Of a DNA stretch of 64,000 nucleotides, positions 50,546 to 63,050 are shown piece after piece. The DNA comes from Rhabdornis inornatus (Eukaryota; Chordata; Aves; Passeriformes; Rhabdornithidae), in contig VWZS01002669.1 of the NCBI GenBank assembly GCA_013397075.1, positions 3,320,217-3,384,216 on the forward strand, given 5' to 3'. The translations under genes were made by a program, and so were the position numbers. The notes under the pieces were generated by a model. That model made no database searches, was not told the DNA's origin, and worked only from the letters and a program-made list of their open reading frames with translations. The first letter of the stretch is position 1, and each line of letters begins with the position of its first letter.

Positions 50546-53500
50546 GTCATGTAACTCACCTTTTTCTTAAGACCAAAACTTTTCTTACCTGTTGGTATAT
50601 AGTAGTTTTATAAGCTATATATGTTTTTGGATCTATAACAAAATGCATCATACTCATTTTCTGTAAAATAGAGAATTTACCCTGCAAAAATACTTATTTT
50701 AAATGATACAATCAATTAACAGTGTTTCTATGTTTTTTTTTATAAGAGATTTACATAAAGTTCAATGGCCTCATAAGCTATTGGAATATGAACTGAATTT
50801 TCAGCAGTTATTTATTTGTTCAGTATCACGTTGTCCAGTTTACCATTGCTTCTTTGGTCTCGCACCCTTTTTGACTTCTCGTGTTTTCTAATGGCATTTC
50901 TGTCATCTTTGGTATCCTGCTACTATCCTGGATGGTCTCTTCTTTATCTCACTTTTCTGTTTTACCTGACTCTTCCCTTTTGAGGACAAATTTGTTTTCA
51001 ATGTAGTTATTACTAAGTTCTGTTGCAAAGCTACAATTAGTGAAGATGCAGTAACTCTTAATCATATGTTTTTGCGGACTGTCTTTCATCTTATTAAAGT
51101 GATGCTGTCTTACTCATACTTGGGCCACATGTTCTACTTTGCAATTTTAAAACCTGAAGCTTTGTGTGTGGGGAAAGTGTTCCTATGTTAGTTTTAAACC
51201 AATGAAATTCTTTATAATCTCTGAATGTCAGCTGGGACACATAAGTGTCTTGAGCAGAATAAGTCTGTTTTTTAGTGTTTGCCTAGAAAGCTCTGGTGGG
51301 TCTAGTTCTGCTCTTCTTTAGACCACATGAATGCTGGTTTAAATGATGCTGCTGCTTTCATTTGCTTGTAATATTTATGCCTTTTTCCCTTTAGATTCTA
51401 TATAATGTTGCAGTTCATTCCTGGTCTCCAGCTGTGCCAAACAATTTGTTGCTGGTCTATTTTAAAACAAAACAACACTCAGAAACCCTGAGTCTTTGGT
51501 GCAGGAGGGATGCTGCAGACTAGATCACAACTGGTTTAGAGCAAGGTTCCACAAATGGCTGTGTTGGCACATTAGGGAGTAGGGGAGAGAGCTGAGGTTC
51601 AGTGACACATGCTGGGAGTGGGAACCTTTCAGCTGTGACCAAACTTCCAGTTAAGTTCATGTGACTAAAGGAAGTAAATACAGTCAGTTGACTTGCATGC
51701 AAAAGGTCTTCTGTGAGTCATACTCTTAACACTGAAATTCTGAAGGCCAACACAGGATTTTAGTTGACTGTTCATTGTTGGTTTTTTTTGCATGATCAAA
51801 TGCATGTGCATCTAAATATTTTGTGTGCACCTTATTTTTTTTTACAGTGGCTTGTGTTATTTGCTAAGTGGTGCAATTTAAAAAGTCTCAGTGACTCTCC
51901 CAAGTACACTATGATGTTACAGGGGGCTGAACTTTGTCAAAGTTCTGCGTCATTTGTCAGGCCTGTTTGAGTTGAGAGGTTTTTCTTGATGTTTGTTGCA
52001 AGCATTTACATACTAATGAAATACTGAGTTAGTCTGATAAATGAAAGTACAAAGAAGAATTCTTGGTTAACAGTGCAGATCTTACACTCTTGGCAGAGCT
52101 GAGAAATATATAGAGTTTTGATGTCAGTATGTAATGCTGACCCCTGGTATTTTAAAACCATGAAAATGGCAGAAGAAGGTGGAAAAATAAGTGAAATCTA
52201 TTTCATTCCAGAGTGTGTTTTGAATGCTTTATAGACCATCAAGAAGAAAAAAATAACATTTTGTTGAGTTGGGTTTTTTACTGTAATTTTAGCGGTGACA
52301 AGTGCATTTTATGCCATTACATGAGGATTGCCATAATACTTGGAGGTTAAAACCTCACCATGCTTCACTGACTCGCATCAGCACAAAAGAGCCTTCTAGG
52401 CCTAAGGGAATTCTCTGTGCTAAAATACAGAGCATCCCTCTGCCAGCTGGAGGGGTGGCAGCCAAAGCTGGACAAGTAACAGGGGTGGAGAAGGACGTTT
52501 TTTAAGATATCATGTAAAGTAGAGGGAGGGGAGGCCCAGAAAGTTGAAAGTTGTGCTTTGGTGGTGTTCTGTTTTTTTTGTGAAAGCAGAAATCTACTAC
52601 AGCAAAATACATTACACTAACCCTTATTTTTGCTACAGTACCATTTCTCAAACTCTCATCGTCAATCATACTGAAATATTCTTTGGCATAATGTTGTGGG
52701 AAACACAGAAAGCTTAAATAACATAGGTCAAATTAGGTACAGATTGTTTTAAAACATGCAGAAAAATCAATATCTGACAAATGAAAAATCATGGCAGAAA
52801 TAACCGAATACTGCATTTTGAAAATAGCTATAGCCTTTCAAGGGTTAAAGCACTATTTAGAAAAAATTCATTTGTTCTGTACATTACTGGTGAAAATTTA
52901 AAATTTCTGTTGCCACAAATCAGAGTTTTTTTCACGTTAAACTGCTTCCTTTAGTCCCATGCAAGTTAGAAAACCCAGAACTGTTGCTAGATGAAACATT
53001 CTTCAGTGCATGTAGTGAAAATTAAGTCTTTGTACTTATGCCACAATTATCTTAGCAATTATTTTATAATTGAAACTGACTTTCATAATTAGCTGAGCTG
53101 TTTTGGCACTTGTGGCATTTTGGTGTTTGGTACACGTGGGGCTGGCAGTGGGCTTTGTTTAGCAACACCCGTATGCTGCCCTACACTGATACACCAGGGC
53201 TTCAGCAGGTTTTTGAGAGCTGGCTGCCATGGGATTCTCTGAAGACAGCGCTGATTTACCTCCTGGAAAGTGCACTTCAGTTGTACAATGAGTAATGCAT
53301 GAGACAGGACAGCAAACGTGCAGTAATACAAGAAAAGAACTTCGCTATCCGATTCAGGTGAACTGGTTGAACCTGATGAGCTGTTCAGAGTATTTATGGC
53401 ACGAAGCAGAGCATGTGTTCTGTTTTTCAGATGTTTTCTTCAAAGGAAGATCTGATTTTTAATCCTATGTGATGATTACAAAAATAACAAAACCTTTTCT

Positions 53501-53969
53501 GAGTGACCAGGTAGTTTGAGGAGAATTTGAACTATTCTTTCCTATTTTCACTGACACATCTTAGCTGTAGTTTTAGCCCCAATTAACAAAATACTTATAG
53601 ATCAATCAAAAACCGATAGTGAAGTCCAGCATCTGTTCCCTCAGACTGGAAGTCATTTAACAGATGGTACAAAATTTGAGTTTCTTTTTTCATCCAAACC
53701 TCTCTTTCTTTATTGTGATAGCTGCCACTGAAAAATTTAGAGACAGTAATCAAGAAGAATAAGGGTAACACACATCAGAAATTGTTATTGAAGAAAAAAT
53801 ATTTGTTACAAATTTTTTACTTTATTAAAGCTACTCTTTAGCTCTTCTGCCTAGTTAGGATCACAGAACCCTGGCCAGGCTTTCAAGAATGCAAACTTCC
53901 TTCCCCAGGAATCCAGCGAGGACTTCAGGGATACAATAAACTACTTCAGAATTAGTTTAATATACTTAC

Positions 53970-54700
53970 ATACGTGGTGGGTTGGGCAGAGAAGTGATTG
54001 AGAACAGCCCTGTGAAGAAGGACAGGAGGGGTGATGGCTGATGAAAAACTCAGCATGAGCCAGCAATGTGCACTTGCAGCTGAGAAAGTCACCTGAACCC
54101 TGGGCTGCAAAAAAAGCATGACCAGCCGGTTGAGGGAGGGGATTCTGCCTCTCTACTCCATTCTGGTGAGACCCCACCTGGAGTGCTTCATCCATCTCTG
54201 GGGTTCCCCAGTACAGGGAAGACATGGACCTTGGAGTGAGTCTAGAGGAGGGCCGTGAAGTTGGTAAGGTGCCTAGAGCACCTCCTTTATGAAGACAGGC
54301 TGAGAAAGTTGAGGCTGTTCAGCTTGGGAGAAGAGAAGGTTGTGTGGAGATGTCATAGGAACCTTCCAGTATCTGAAGGGGGCCTGCAAGGAAGCTGTAG
54401 AGGCACTTCTCATCAGGAACTGTAGTGCCAGGACGAGGTAATAAGGGGTGAAAACTGCAAGGGGACATTTAGGTTAGATATGAAGAAGAAATTCTTTATG
54501 GTGAGGGTGGTGAGGCACTGGCACAGGTTGCCCAGGGAAACTGTGGATGCCCATCCCTGGACGTGTTCAAGGCCAGGTTGGATGGGGCTCTGAGCATCCT
54601 GGTCTAGTGAAAGGTGTCCCTGCCTATATCAGGGGCATTGGGATTAGGTGATCTTTATGGCCCCTTCCAACACAAACCGTTCTAGGATTCTGTGATTCTA
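53970..54700 (+). mobile_element. CR1 LINE 3' end with terminal ATTCTGTG motif
   Basis: This is the best-preserved repeat here. It begins within the reverse transcriptase C-terminal region (tgatgaaaaactcagcatgagcc, giving DEKLSMS) and runs through gtgagaccccacctggagtg, the bracketed 3' coding end and the 3' UTR. It ends in ggattctgtgattcta at 54700, the typical CR1 terminus. It is 5' truncated, as most CR1 copies are, and its frame is broken by stops and indels. No poly(A) tail is expected or seen. Its left edge is approximate. Confidence 0.95.
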
Positions 54701-55299
54701 CTTCTTTGAAAAGTTCTGTGCCCATAGCTTTGCTCTACTTCCTGTTTGCAAATGGCCTGGCCTCACAAAGTGGGTTTAGCAATGGGCATGTAGTCTTCAG
54801 CTGGAGATCTCCTCTGGAGCAAGGCTTGCAGTGGGACTGAGATGATGGAAACCTTTCAGAAGAAACAAGCGTTCGTGGGGCACTTAACACTTGCTCAAAA
54901 CTTGCCCCCCGTTTCCTGAGAGGAGCTGCAGTTTGGGATTTTCTTCACCAACTCCGACATTCCTGACTGGATCTCTCTGCCCAACATGGGAGGGATGAGA
55001 TGCAGCAAGGCAGAAAGTCTGAATTGTGTGTCTCACTTGGTTTGGTGTTAGGGAGTAGAATACATTTTGCTGCTCTGCTCAGTCCAGTTAATTCAGGTAG
55101 TAACTGCTAATGTATAATTATAACATCTGAACTTTTGTTTCTGGAGCTGTTGCTTCAGCTTGTCTCTGATTTCGCCCAGGGTCAGACTTCTTCTACTATC
55201 ATAAGACTTGATTTGTCATGAGTTTTAGACTAAGGACTGTGATCCCATTTGAATTGATAAGAATTTTACATTAATTCTGGTGGGACTAAGGTTTTACCT

Positions 55300-55760
55300 A
55301 TTCATGTTAGCTTGCTGATTATTATTGTCTGCTATTTTCTGCATGGCTTTCTTTTATGGTTACATGTTTTTTGGACAAATACTTAGGTTATCTTGGAGTT
55401 AATCAATAGGACTGGCGGATTAAATTGTGTTTATCCATATTTAAAGATACAATGAGATGCTGGATCAATTGAAGAACTGCTCCAGTGGCTCAATATAGTT
55501 TCAATTTTTGCCTAGATATGATTTGAAATTGACTGTATTTTATGCATTGTGGACATGTAATTTGCAATTTTGAATAAGGTTGATGTATAATTAGAACATT
55601 TTTATGTTTCAAGCTCTTGTTAAAAAGGGTCAAAACCTCCTCTGGTTCTTCTGGCTGTTAATTGTGCTTGTGGTGTATTAGCCTTCCTGATTAGGAGTCT
55701 GCAAATTAGCATAATGTCCACATGTGTAAGGACGCAGCTTCATGATTTGTTCCTTTTTTA
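55300..55760. promoter_or_regulatory. Possible conserved non-coding element (intron 4)
   Basis: Between the two opposing CR1 copies lies unique AT-rich sequence with an octamer-like cluster (tgcaaattagcataatg), a CACATGTG E-box at about 55719 and several TAAT cores. The block has no repeat character. It is a candidate enhancer by composition only. Confidence 0.2.
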
Positions 55761-56144
55761 TATGGTATTATATACCTAAGTAAATATAAAGATATGCTCT
55801 AAATTTGGCTGAGTATTACTTATAAAATGTGTATTTTAGTAAAAAAAAACAAAACAAATATTAGTTTGTGTCATCATGCTATTTGAAAGTAGGGCAGGGC
55901 AGAAAATATCTTTTTTTGGCACTGTGGGGGAATAATTCCATAGAATTTATAACTTGATTCAGCAGATTTCTGCTAAGACTTGAGCTAAGAGACTGCACTG
56001 CCATGAGGGTTGTATTGTCTGTCTGATTTTAGAAGACAGAACTTCTGTCCAGTATGTTTACTGGACTAGGTCAGATAGTTTTTCTTTCTGGTCCTTTTGT
56101 ATGTGTTAGAATTTCAATATTAAATTCTCCCATAGTTATGTGAC

Positions 56145-56500
56145 AGAATCATGCAACACTTTGGGTTGGAAGGGACCCTTGAAGGTTGTCTGGTTTCATC
56201 CCTCCTACCGTAAACATGAATGTTTTCCACTAGATCAGGTTGCTCAGAGCCCCATCCAGCCTGACCTTGAATGTTTCCAGGGACAGGACATCTCCCACCT
56301 CTCCAGACAGCCTGTTCCAGTGCTTTGTCACCTAGTCTGTAAAAAACATCTTTCTTTTATCGAGTCTAAATCTACCCTCTTTTAGTTTAAAACCATTACC
56401 CCTTGTCCTATCACAACAGGCTCTGTGGAAAAGTCTGTCCCTATCTTTCATATTGGTCCACTTTAAGAGCTGCAGGAAGTGCACTCTGAGAAGAAAATGA
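56145..56500 (-). mobile_element. CR1 LINE 3' end, reverse orientation
   Basis: Read on the minus strand it ends in a CR1 terminus (tgcatgattctgtca), preceded by tcccttccaacccaaa and ggctggatggggctctgagcaacctgatctag. On the + strand it therefore starts with agaatcatgcaacactttgggttggaaggg. It covers only the last 350 or so bases of CR1. Further into the element, gtgataggacaaggggtaatgg is visible. It points toward the + copy ending at 54700, about 1.45 kb away. Confidence 0.93.
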
Positions 56501-59500
56501 GATACTGGGAAAAACACAGTATTTTTTCAGGAGCTAGCAGTGCTGGTACACTTGTAATGCTTTAAATCCATGCTTGTTGACATATAATAATCAGACATCA
56601 AAGTAGATTTGGAAATAGATCTTAGATATTACCATGTGTGTTGGAGGGTGAAGGCAAGACTGCCTCCCTGATGTTGTGTGGCCTCAGGCTGTCATTCAGA
56701 ATAGCAAGGATTTTAAATTCTGGAAGGCGTTTACTTTTTTTCTGGTAAAAGTTTTCCTATTAATAATTTAACTCTTGCTCTTGAAATACTGCCATGTGGA
56801 ACTGAACAGAAGATCTGGGGAGATTTAAAAGGATGTTCTGTCATTCAGCTGGGGAGTTCCAAACAGTCGGAATTTTTTAAAAGGGAATTCTGATGTGGGT
56901 GAATCCATTTATAAACCAACTACTGTGTGTCTGTTTACACTGTGAAACATATATAGAACACTTCTAATCAGCACAGGATCTTGTCAGTATATTGCTTTTG
57001 ATGTCTGATTAGATGATCATAGGGACATCTGCATTGAGTTAGTTTTGAAGTTGTTGGTGTGAGCACTGCAGGAACCAGAGCTGTGTGGCACTCTTACACC
57101 ATGAAAACTGCTGCTCTTAAAGAACACATTAGAAATCCAGCTATGCAGCGAGCTGAGGGCTGTCGAAATAACAAAAGCTATTCCTTCTCAATTCTCTCTG
57201 CTGCCTTCCAGCCCTGCACTGCTTTTTTTTTTTTTCCCCTTTCTTATACTATGTGCTGTGGCATTCTGTGTCAAAAAGAAATTATTTTATATTGTAGAAA
57301 AAAACCTAAAAAAATGTAAATTAAATGTTTCAGAATACTAAATGGTTCATCTGAAAAAGGACAGAAGTGCCCTGTGGTAATTTCCTCTTGAGGGTGTAAG
57401 GCAGTATGTGTGTGTGTGGGGAGAAGTGCTCTTTGTGTTTCTTGCACAGCCTGTGTGTCAGAAAAATTGTATTGTTTTACCTGTATTGTTTAAAATGAGC
57501 AGTGGGTGTAATTTACATATTTTTATTTCAGCAGGATAAGTAGACTTTTTATGATTTATTGTAATAAGAGCTAATAATGAATGTTCTGTGATGTTAATAT
57601 AGTATATAAGTTATCAGTAAAAATGGTGTAATCAGTAGAAGTTGTTATTAATTGTTAACAGGTTGTTTCCAATGTGAGGAGTACCAGCATTTTACTGGCT
57701 ATTCATTAAAGAAAGTATCTTTAATGAAAATCATCAAAGCTCTTAATTGTTCTTATGTTAGTAGGAGAGTGGATTTTGTTTCCTCTTTAAAATGAATTTT
57801 CCTCTCTTGTCCTCTGCCTTGTGCAGTCAGGTAGGTAAGATTGTAGGTGATCCAAGATGGCCGAGAGACTGAAACTCTCTGTTTTCCTATGTGGCCTGTC
57901 TTATAAGGAATGTGGAAAAATTAAATGGTGGAAATAAGAACTGTTGACAAAAAAGGGAAAAAAGGTCATGCTGTCAGTGCTGTTGACATATATTCATCTC
58001 TATAGCTACATCTTTGGGGTCCTACAAAATACTGTCATTCCATCTGGAACAGCTTTTAGCAGGCAGCTTATGCAACAGGCTCATGGTATTGAAATTGGAA
58101 TGAAAATTAGCAAGTTACTTCCATGTCTGACAGTCAAAAGTGGAAGATGACAGTCAACATGGCTCATGCATATCATTTACTGTCAAGCTCTAGAAACACT
58201 TAGCTAGAATAAAATAGGTTCTCAGTCAGTGTCCTACTGAAATGCCTACTACTAAGTAACTTTTCCCATAAATATAGTCATCTAATGGACAACTAGGAAT
58301 AATGTCAGAGATCGTTGATATTTACCTAGACACAAGTGTTGCTGTGACATTAGGAAAAAAATTCGCTTTGGATTTTTTAGTATGTCATTTTCCAGTGCAC
58401 TGTCATATGAAATTCTGTCCTTGTTTAATATTTGTGTTTCTCCAAAAGTCAGATATGTGGCTTTATTTCTCTTACAGGATTGACAGTTATTCACACTCTG
58501 AGGAAGTGGGATTTCTTCTTTGTTGTTTTATTTTGTTAGCTGAGGCCTCTTCGCCACTAAATTACCCAAGTTGTTGGAGACACTTTAATCTGGAGATTTG
58601 TTCTTCTGTGTAGCTGGTGTCTCAGCTAATCTGGATTTACAAGTTTTTGAGGTGTGATAATAATAATAATAAAGGTCTCTTTGAAACTTGCACATTCTGT
58701 TGGATTTTTTTTTTTTATGGCATCAGGTCCCGATTTTACTCCATGCCAGTGAAACAATTTCTGACATTGAAACTGAAATGAAGGGAGGAATATTTTAGTG
58801 CTTCTGTATACTGTGTCCTTTTGCTGTTGCAGGTGTTCTGACATGTTGGAGTCAGGAATAATAAACTAAGATCAGTGTGAATATAGACTAAAAGAGTAAC
58901 GGTGAGTCAGTGAGCTTCAGGATTTTGAACAAACATCCCGCTTGTGATTTTTGTCAGTATTTGCAATGATTGCTTCTGGCCTCTAATGTGACCTTCTGTT
59001 GTAATGCCAGCAGTATAATTTCTCTGAAATAATTTTAAGTAAATAAAATTAAGACATAAACAATATGGTAAATATGCAAATCTTCAGCTAAAAAGGAAGT
59101 GATTAGACTGCAGAATAATGGTGTTGATGCAAGAGCAAATTGTTGCCACTATTTTTCTGTACTGTGAGGGACAATAATTAGCAGTTTGTGAGGCAGCCTG
59201 GTATTCGAAGATGGACATACCTTTGGTCTCACTTGGCACAGTTGTTCTTATGACATTTTTCGGATCCTAAGAACCATATTTACCAGTAAGAAGTGTTATG
59301 CATTCCAAGAAGTATCATAAGGGGAAAAAAATGCCCCCTAGACAGACCTTATAGGAACAGTTGTTCCTGAAAGATTTTTTGGGGTTCTTTTTTCCTGAAC
59401 AAAATAAGTAGTGGCTTATGCTTTTTAAAAAAATTGTCTGCTTTAAAGTACTAGTAAAAATAAGTTTTGCCTTTAATTCATCTTGATTTAATATAGGTTT

Positions 59501-62500
59501 CAATATGGATTCTCAAGCTTCTCTCTAAGGTTCCAGTAAAAAGCTTCCTTTTTGTTTCAGTCCCAAAGGAGGCTGTAATACCCTCTTCTCTGTATTTGAA
59601 CCATACCATGTAATGTGACTGCACTGAAGCATCTCATCTTTGAGAGCCCATCACAGTATCTTAGAGTTAGAATTACTCTCTGTGTTGGTGTTTGTGCTCT
59701 TGTCTGTGTGGCAGCTGTCTTAGAGTGACACGAACTTGGATCTGAAATGAAAGAGCTGCTGTTTCTTGTAGCATACTTGCTCCATTGACCTAATAGGGTG
59801 CATCTGAGATGATTGCACGTTTTAACACCTGTGGAGATAAATTCGCCTCCTCCTTTTTCTTTCCTTTGCCTTTTGGAATAACGAAGTACATTCAAGTTCG
59901 TGGCACATCTGTCAGCTTTACAGAAACAAAAGGAACCCCCTTCTTTTCACCTGGCCTCATGTCAGTCAAAGAATATGGTGAAGGTTCCTCAGATGTGGCA
60001 TTCACTTCCAGCTCCACCCCTGCCTTTCTTTTATGATCTGCATACATTTTTCTGTCCTTCAAACAGCAGGATGAGAATCAAACAGAAACACGTTGTTTTG
60101 GGGTAAAGTCATTTTGCAAGCAGCATTACTGAGCAAGGGCTATTTAGTCTTTCTCTCATTTTTTGACACTTTCCATAGAAGCCCAAATGAATTCTCTTTC
60201 AGAATATGCAGAAGAGGCATATTCCAAGGCGACTTTTATGTAACACTTCTATGAGAAATTGTAAGCATGATAAAAAGAGGAAAGGCTGGGGAACAAAAAC
60301 CAGATTAAATGGATTTTAAGTCACACATGAAAAAAACAGGTCTTTATCAGCAGGTAGAATGATATCCCCTTCAATTTGATTTTAAAAGATGTAGCCAAAG
60401 TATGGATGTTTCATCCTAAAAATAAATTAATCAGTCAAGGCTCTGAAATATCACAGTTCTTACAGATGAATGTGTTTGTTGCTCTGATGTTTCCGTTGTG
60501 GTATTCTTTTCAACCAAGAAGTATAGTCTTAACTGTATATTTGTTTTAAAAGAATATAGGAACGTTTTCCTCACATCTATGTAGCATCACCATAGCTGCC
60601 TAGGTATCACATATTGCTGTGTGCTTCTGCAAAGATGTGGGTTTTTTAAATTAATGGTATAGTGAGAAAACTGTGGCACAAAGATCAGCTATGATATCAG
60701 TATGGCTGATGAATAAATGTATCTGCATTTCCCTCATGAAGAGGTATGAGCTGCCTGGGATGTTTTGGGATTTTTATTTGAGAGAGTGAATTCAGTAATG
60801 TTCTATATCTGAAGGAAGAATATTCCACAAAAGGTACACGGAAAAATGTTGGTGACTGAGGTCGTCTGCTGTATCTAGGTGTTCTCACCACCTAGAAGTG
60901 GAATGTTTTGCACCTCATGGGGAAAATGCAAAATTCTTTATTGTAAGTCCTTATGTTCCTACCAAGAAGGTTCAGGGGAGTAGAGACTGAATGGGCTATA
61001 GTAGTTTTTACACAATATTTTTATTATTTACTAGTTGTACTGTAAATTTCTAAATAGTAGAATTAACTTGGGGTAAAAGAAATCAGTTCCACTTTGGTCT
61101 TCAAACCATTCTGTCTCTGGTTGGCTGTTGTTAAGCCTGGGAAGGTGTTCCATCCCATCATCCAGAAGAGAAGGGAAACTGAATCGCTGTTCACAGGCAA
61201 GTCCATCCATTGGTAACAGGATGGAATGAAATGGATGCTGTCTTATGGTCAAATTAATAGTCTAGTTAGTACACGCAGGAGAATTTATGGTGTGTGTTTT
61301 TTCTCTTTGAAGCACTTCAGAACAGAAGAAATACTGTTAGATTAGGGATTACATGTTAATGATAACAAAGCTATCCTTGAGTTTACAAAACAATGAACCT
61401 GATGACTGCTTAATGCCCGGCTGTGATTCGCTGCCTTTTTACCTTTCGTTGTCTACTTTGTATGTAGTTGTCACTTTCAAAAGGCTGTTTTGAGAGGCAT
61501 GTTGATAACTATTGTATTAACATCATCAGTTACACAAACACTGATATTTACAGGTAAAATTAGTCCATTAGAACCGGATGCATGCACTCATAAATAAAAT
61601 TAGTTTCTTAAAATTGTGTTGGCAGTATGCCAAAAGATTATAAGACTTTTGGGAAATTAATCTGCTGCCAATTATATGTATTTATAATACTACACAAGTA
61701 TCTAAAACATGAAATTATTGATGTTAGTTCTGTTAAAATTACTTTTGTAGTAATCAGACTTCTAGTGTCTGATGTGTTGTTCCCTGTTAAGGTCAGGAGC
61801 AACATGCAGATTCTAGGTTTACAGTGATATAAATTTTCTTGAAATCATCAGATATTTAGAATTTATTACATATCATTCTATATTCATATGAATGTGATTT
61901 TGACCACCACATAAATACTTCTTTATTATTTGTTTAATAAGTAAGATTACTTCAGGTCTAGCTTTCTCTTCCATTGCTGCTACTGTTTTGTTCTGTAACA
62001 ACCAAACATGCACATTCAGAGATGGTTGGCAACTCTCTTCAGTCTGGACAGCAAAAACCAAGTGGAAAAATACCCTTTGGTGTAATATATGCAGTTTATA
62101 ACAGGTTTCTTTTTCTTTTAAAGTAGTTAATAGAATCTAGGCTTTTGATGAACAGGTATTAAGTTAATAGGTAAACATTAAAGTTGGAATGCAAGTTCAT
62201 AGCTTTCACCGGCTCTCTAAGGGGAAAAAAAGTAATTTTCAAGCAGAAGACAGAAGAATGTCTTTGCCTATTGGGAGAGCCTACTGGAAGCTCCTTTTAG
62301 CATGAAAGCATGTCTCTGGGAAAGCAACATATAGTAATGCTACCCACTACTTCTATACGTGCATATATATTCATGTGATGCCCTTTGCCAAGAATGTATT
62401 TTAAGAGAACTGAATTTGCACCTCAGATACTTTGTTGTGGAAAGAATAGGAACTAGATCAATATATTGCAGTTCACAGGTAATGAAAGGATGTCTGTGCA

Positions 62501-62559
62501 AAGGAATCTGACAATGCAGCTCACTAGAGAGTAAAACTTATTTTCTAGCAGCACTGACA
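56501..62559. other. Intron 4 sequence, nothing specific
   Basis: AT-rich unique-looking DNA with short T runs and the TAA repeat at 58.66 kb. I searched it for the next PARD3B exon leading into PDZ1 and did not find it. Confidence 0.6.
58657..58673 (+). repeat. Short (TAA)n microsatellite
   Basis: Five to six TAA units (gataataataataataaag). It is short and probably only mildly polymorphic. Confidence 0.85.
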
Positions 62560-63050
62560 TTTGAGAAGGGCCTGACTACTTGGGTGCACCTGCCGTGGAT
62601 CTGGACTGGTACTGTTGGGATCAGCCCCTTGACCCTCTGTAGCCTCCCTCTTAACTAGGACCGTATTTATTAACATGCTTGCCCTGCCATGACTTTGGCC
62701 TTTTTTGAACTGGGGAGCTGGGGTTGGAGCTGGCAGGCTTGGTGTCCTCCTGCGTGCTGGGCTGTTTCCCCTGCCCTGTTGGTGCAGAGGCCCGAGGTCA
62801 GGGCAGACAGGCTGGCTCAGCCTCATCTGTTAGCTTGTGATCTGTGCAGCTGCTGCCCAGCCTCAGCTCCCACCTTCTGGGCGTGTGCCCTGGCTGGGTG
62901 CCTGCCCCTGGCTTGGTGGGATCTCCCTGCTTCTGGATTGGTGGGGCTCCTGCTTCCAGGGGGTTTCCTGCCTTCCTGCCCAGCCAGTGACAGGTCACAG
63001 GTGGGGGATGTCCCTTGCAGACTCGGCTTTATTCTGGGCTGTACTTTTTT
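62560..63050. other. GC-rich patch with weak tandem structure in intron 4
   Basis: GC-rich but poor in CpG. Between about 62878 and 62962 the sequence falls into imperfect units of 17-25 nt built on ctggctgggtgcc / cttggtgggat / attggtgggg followed by a C-rich half, which looks like an eroded minisatellite. Open frames of 66-135 codons occur on both strands and are explained by composition. It ends at a run of nine T (near 63047). Confidence 0.45.
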
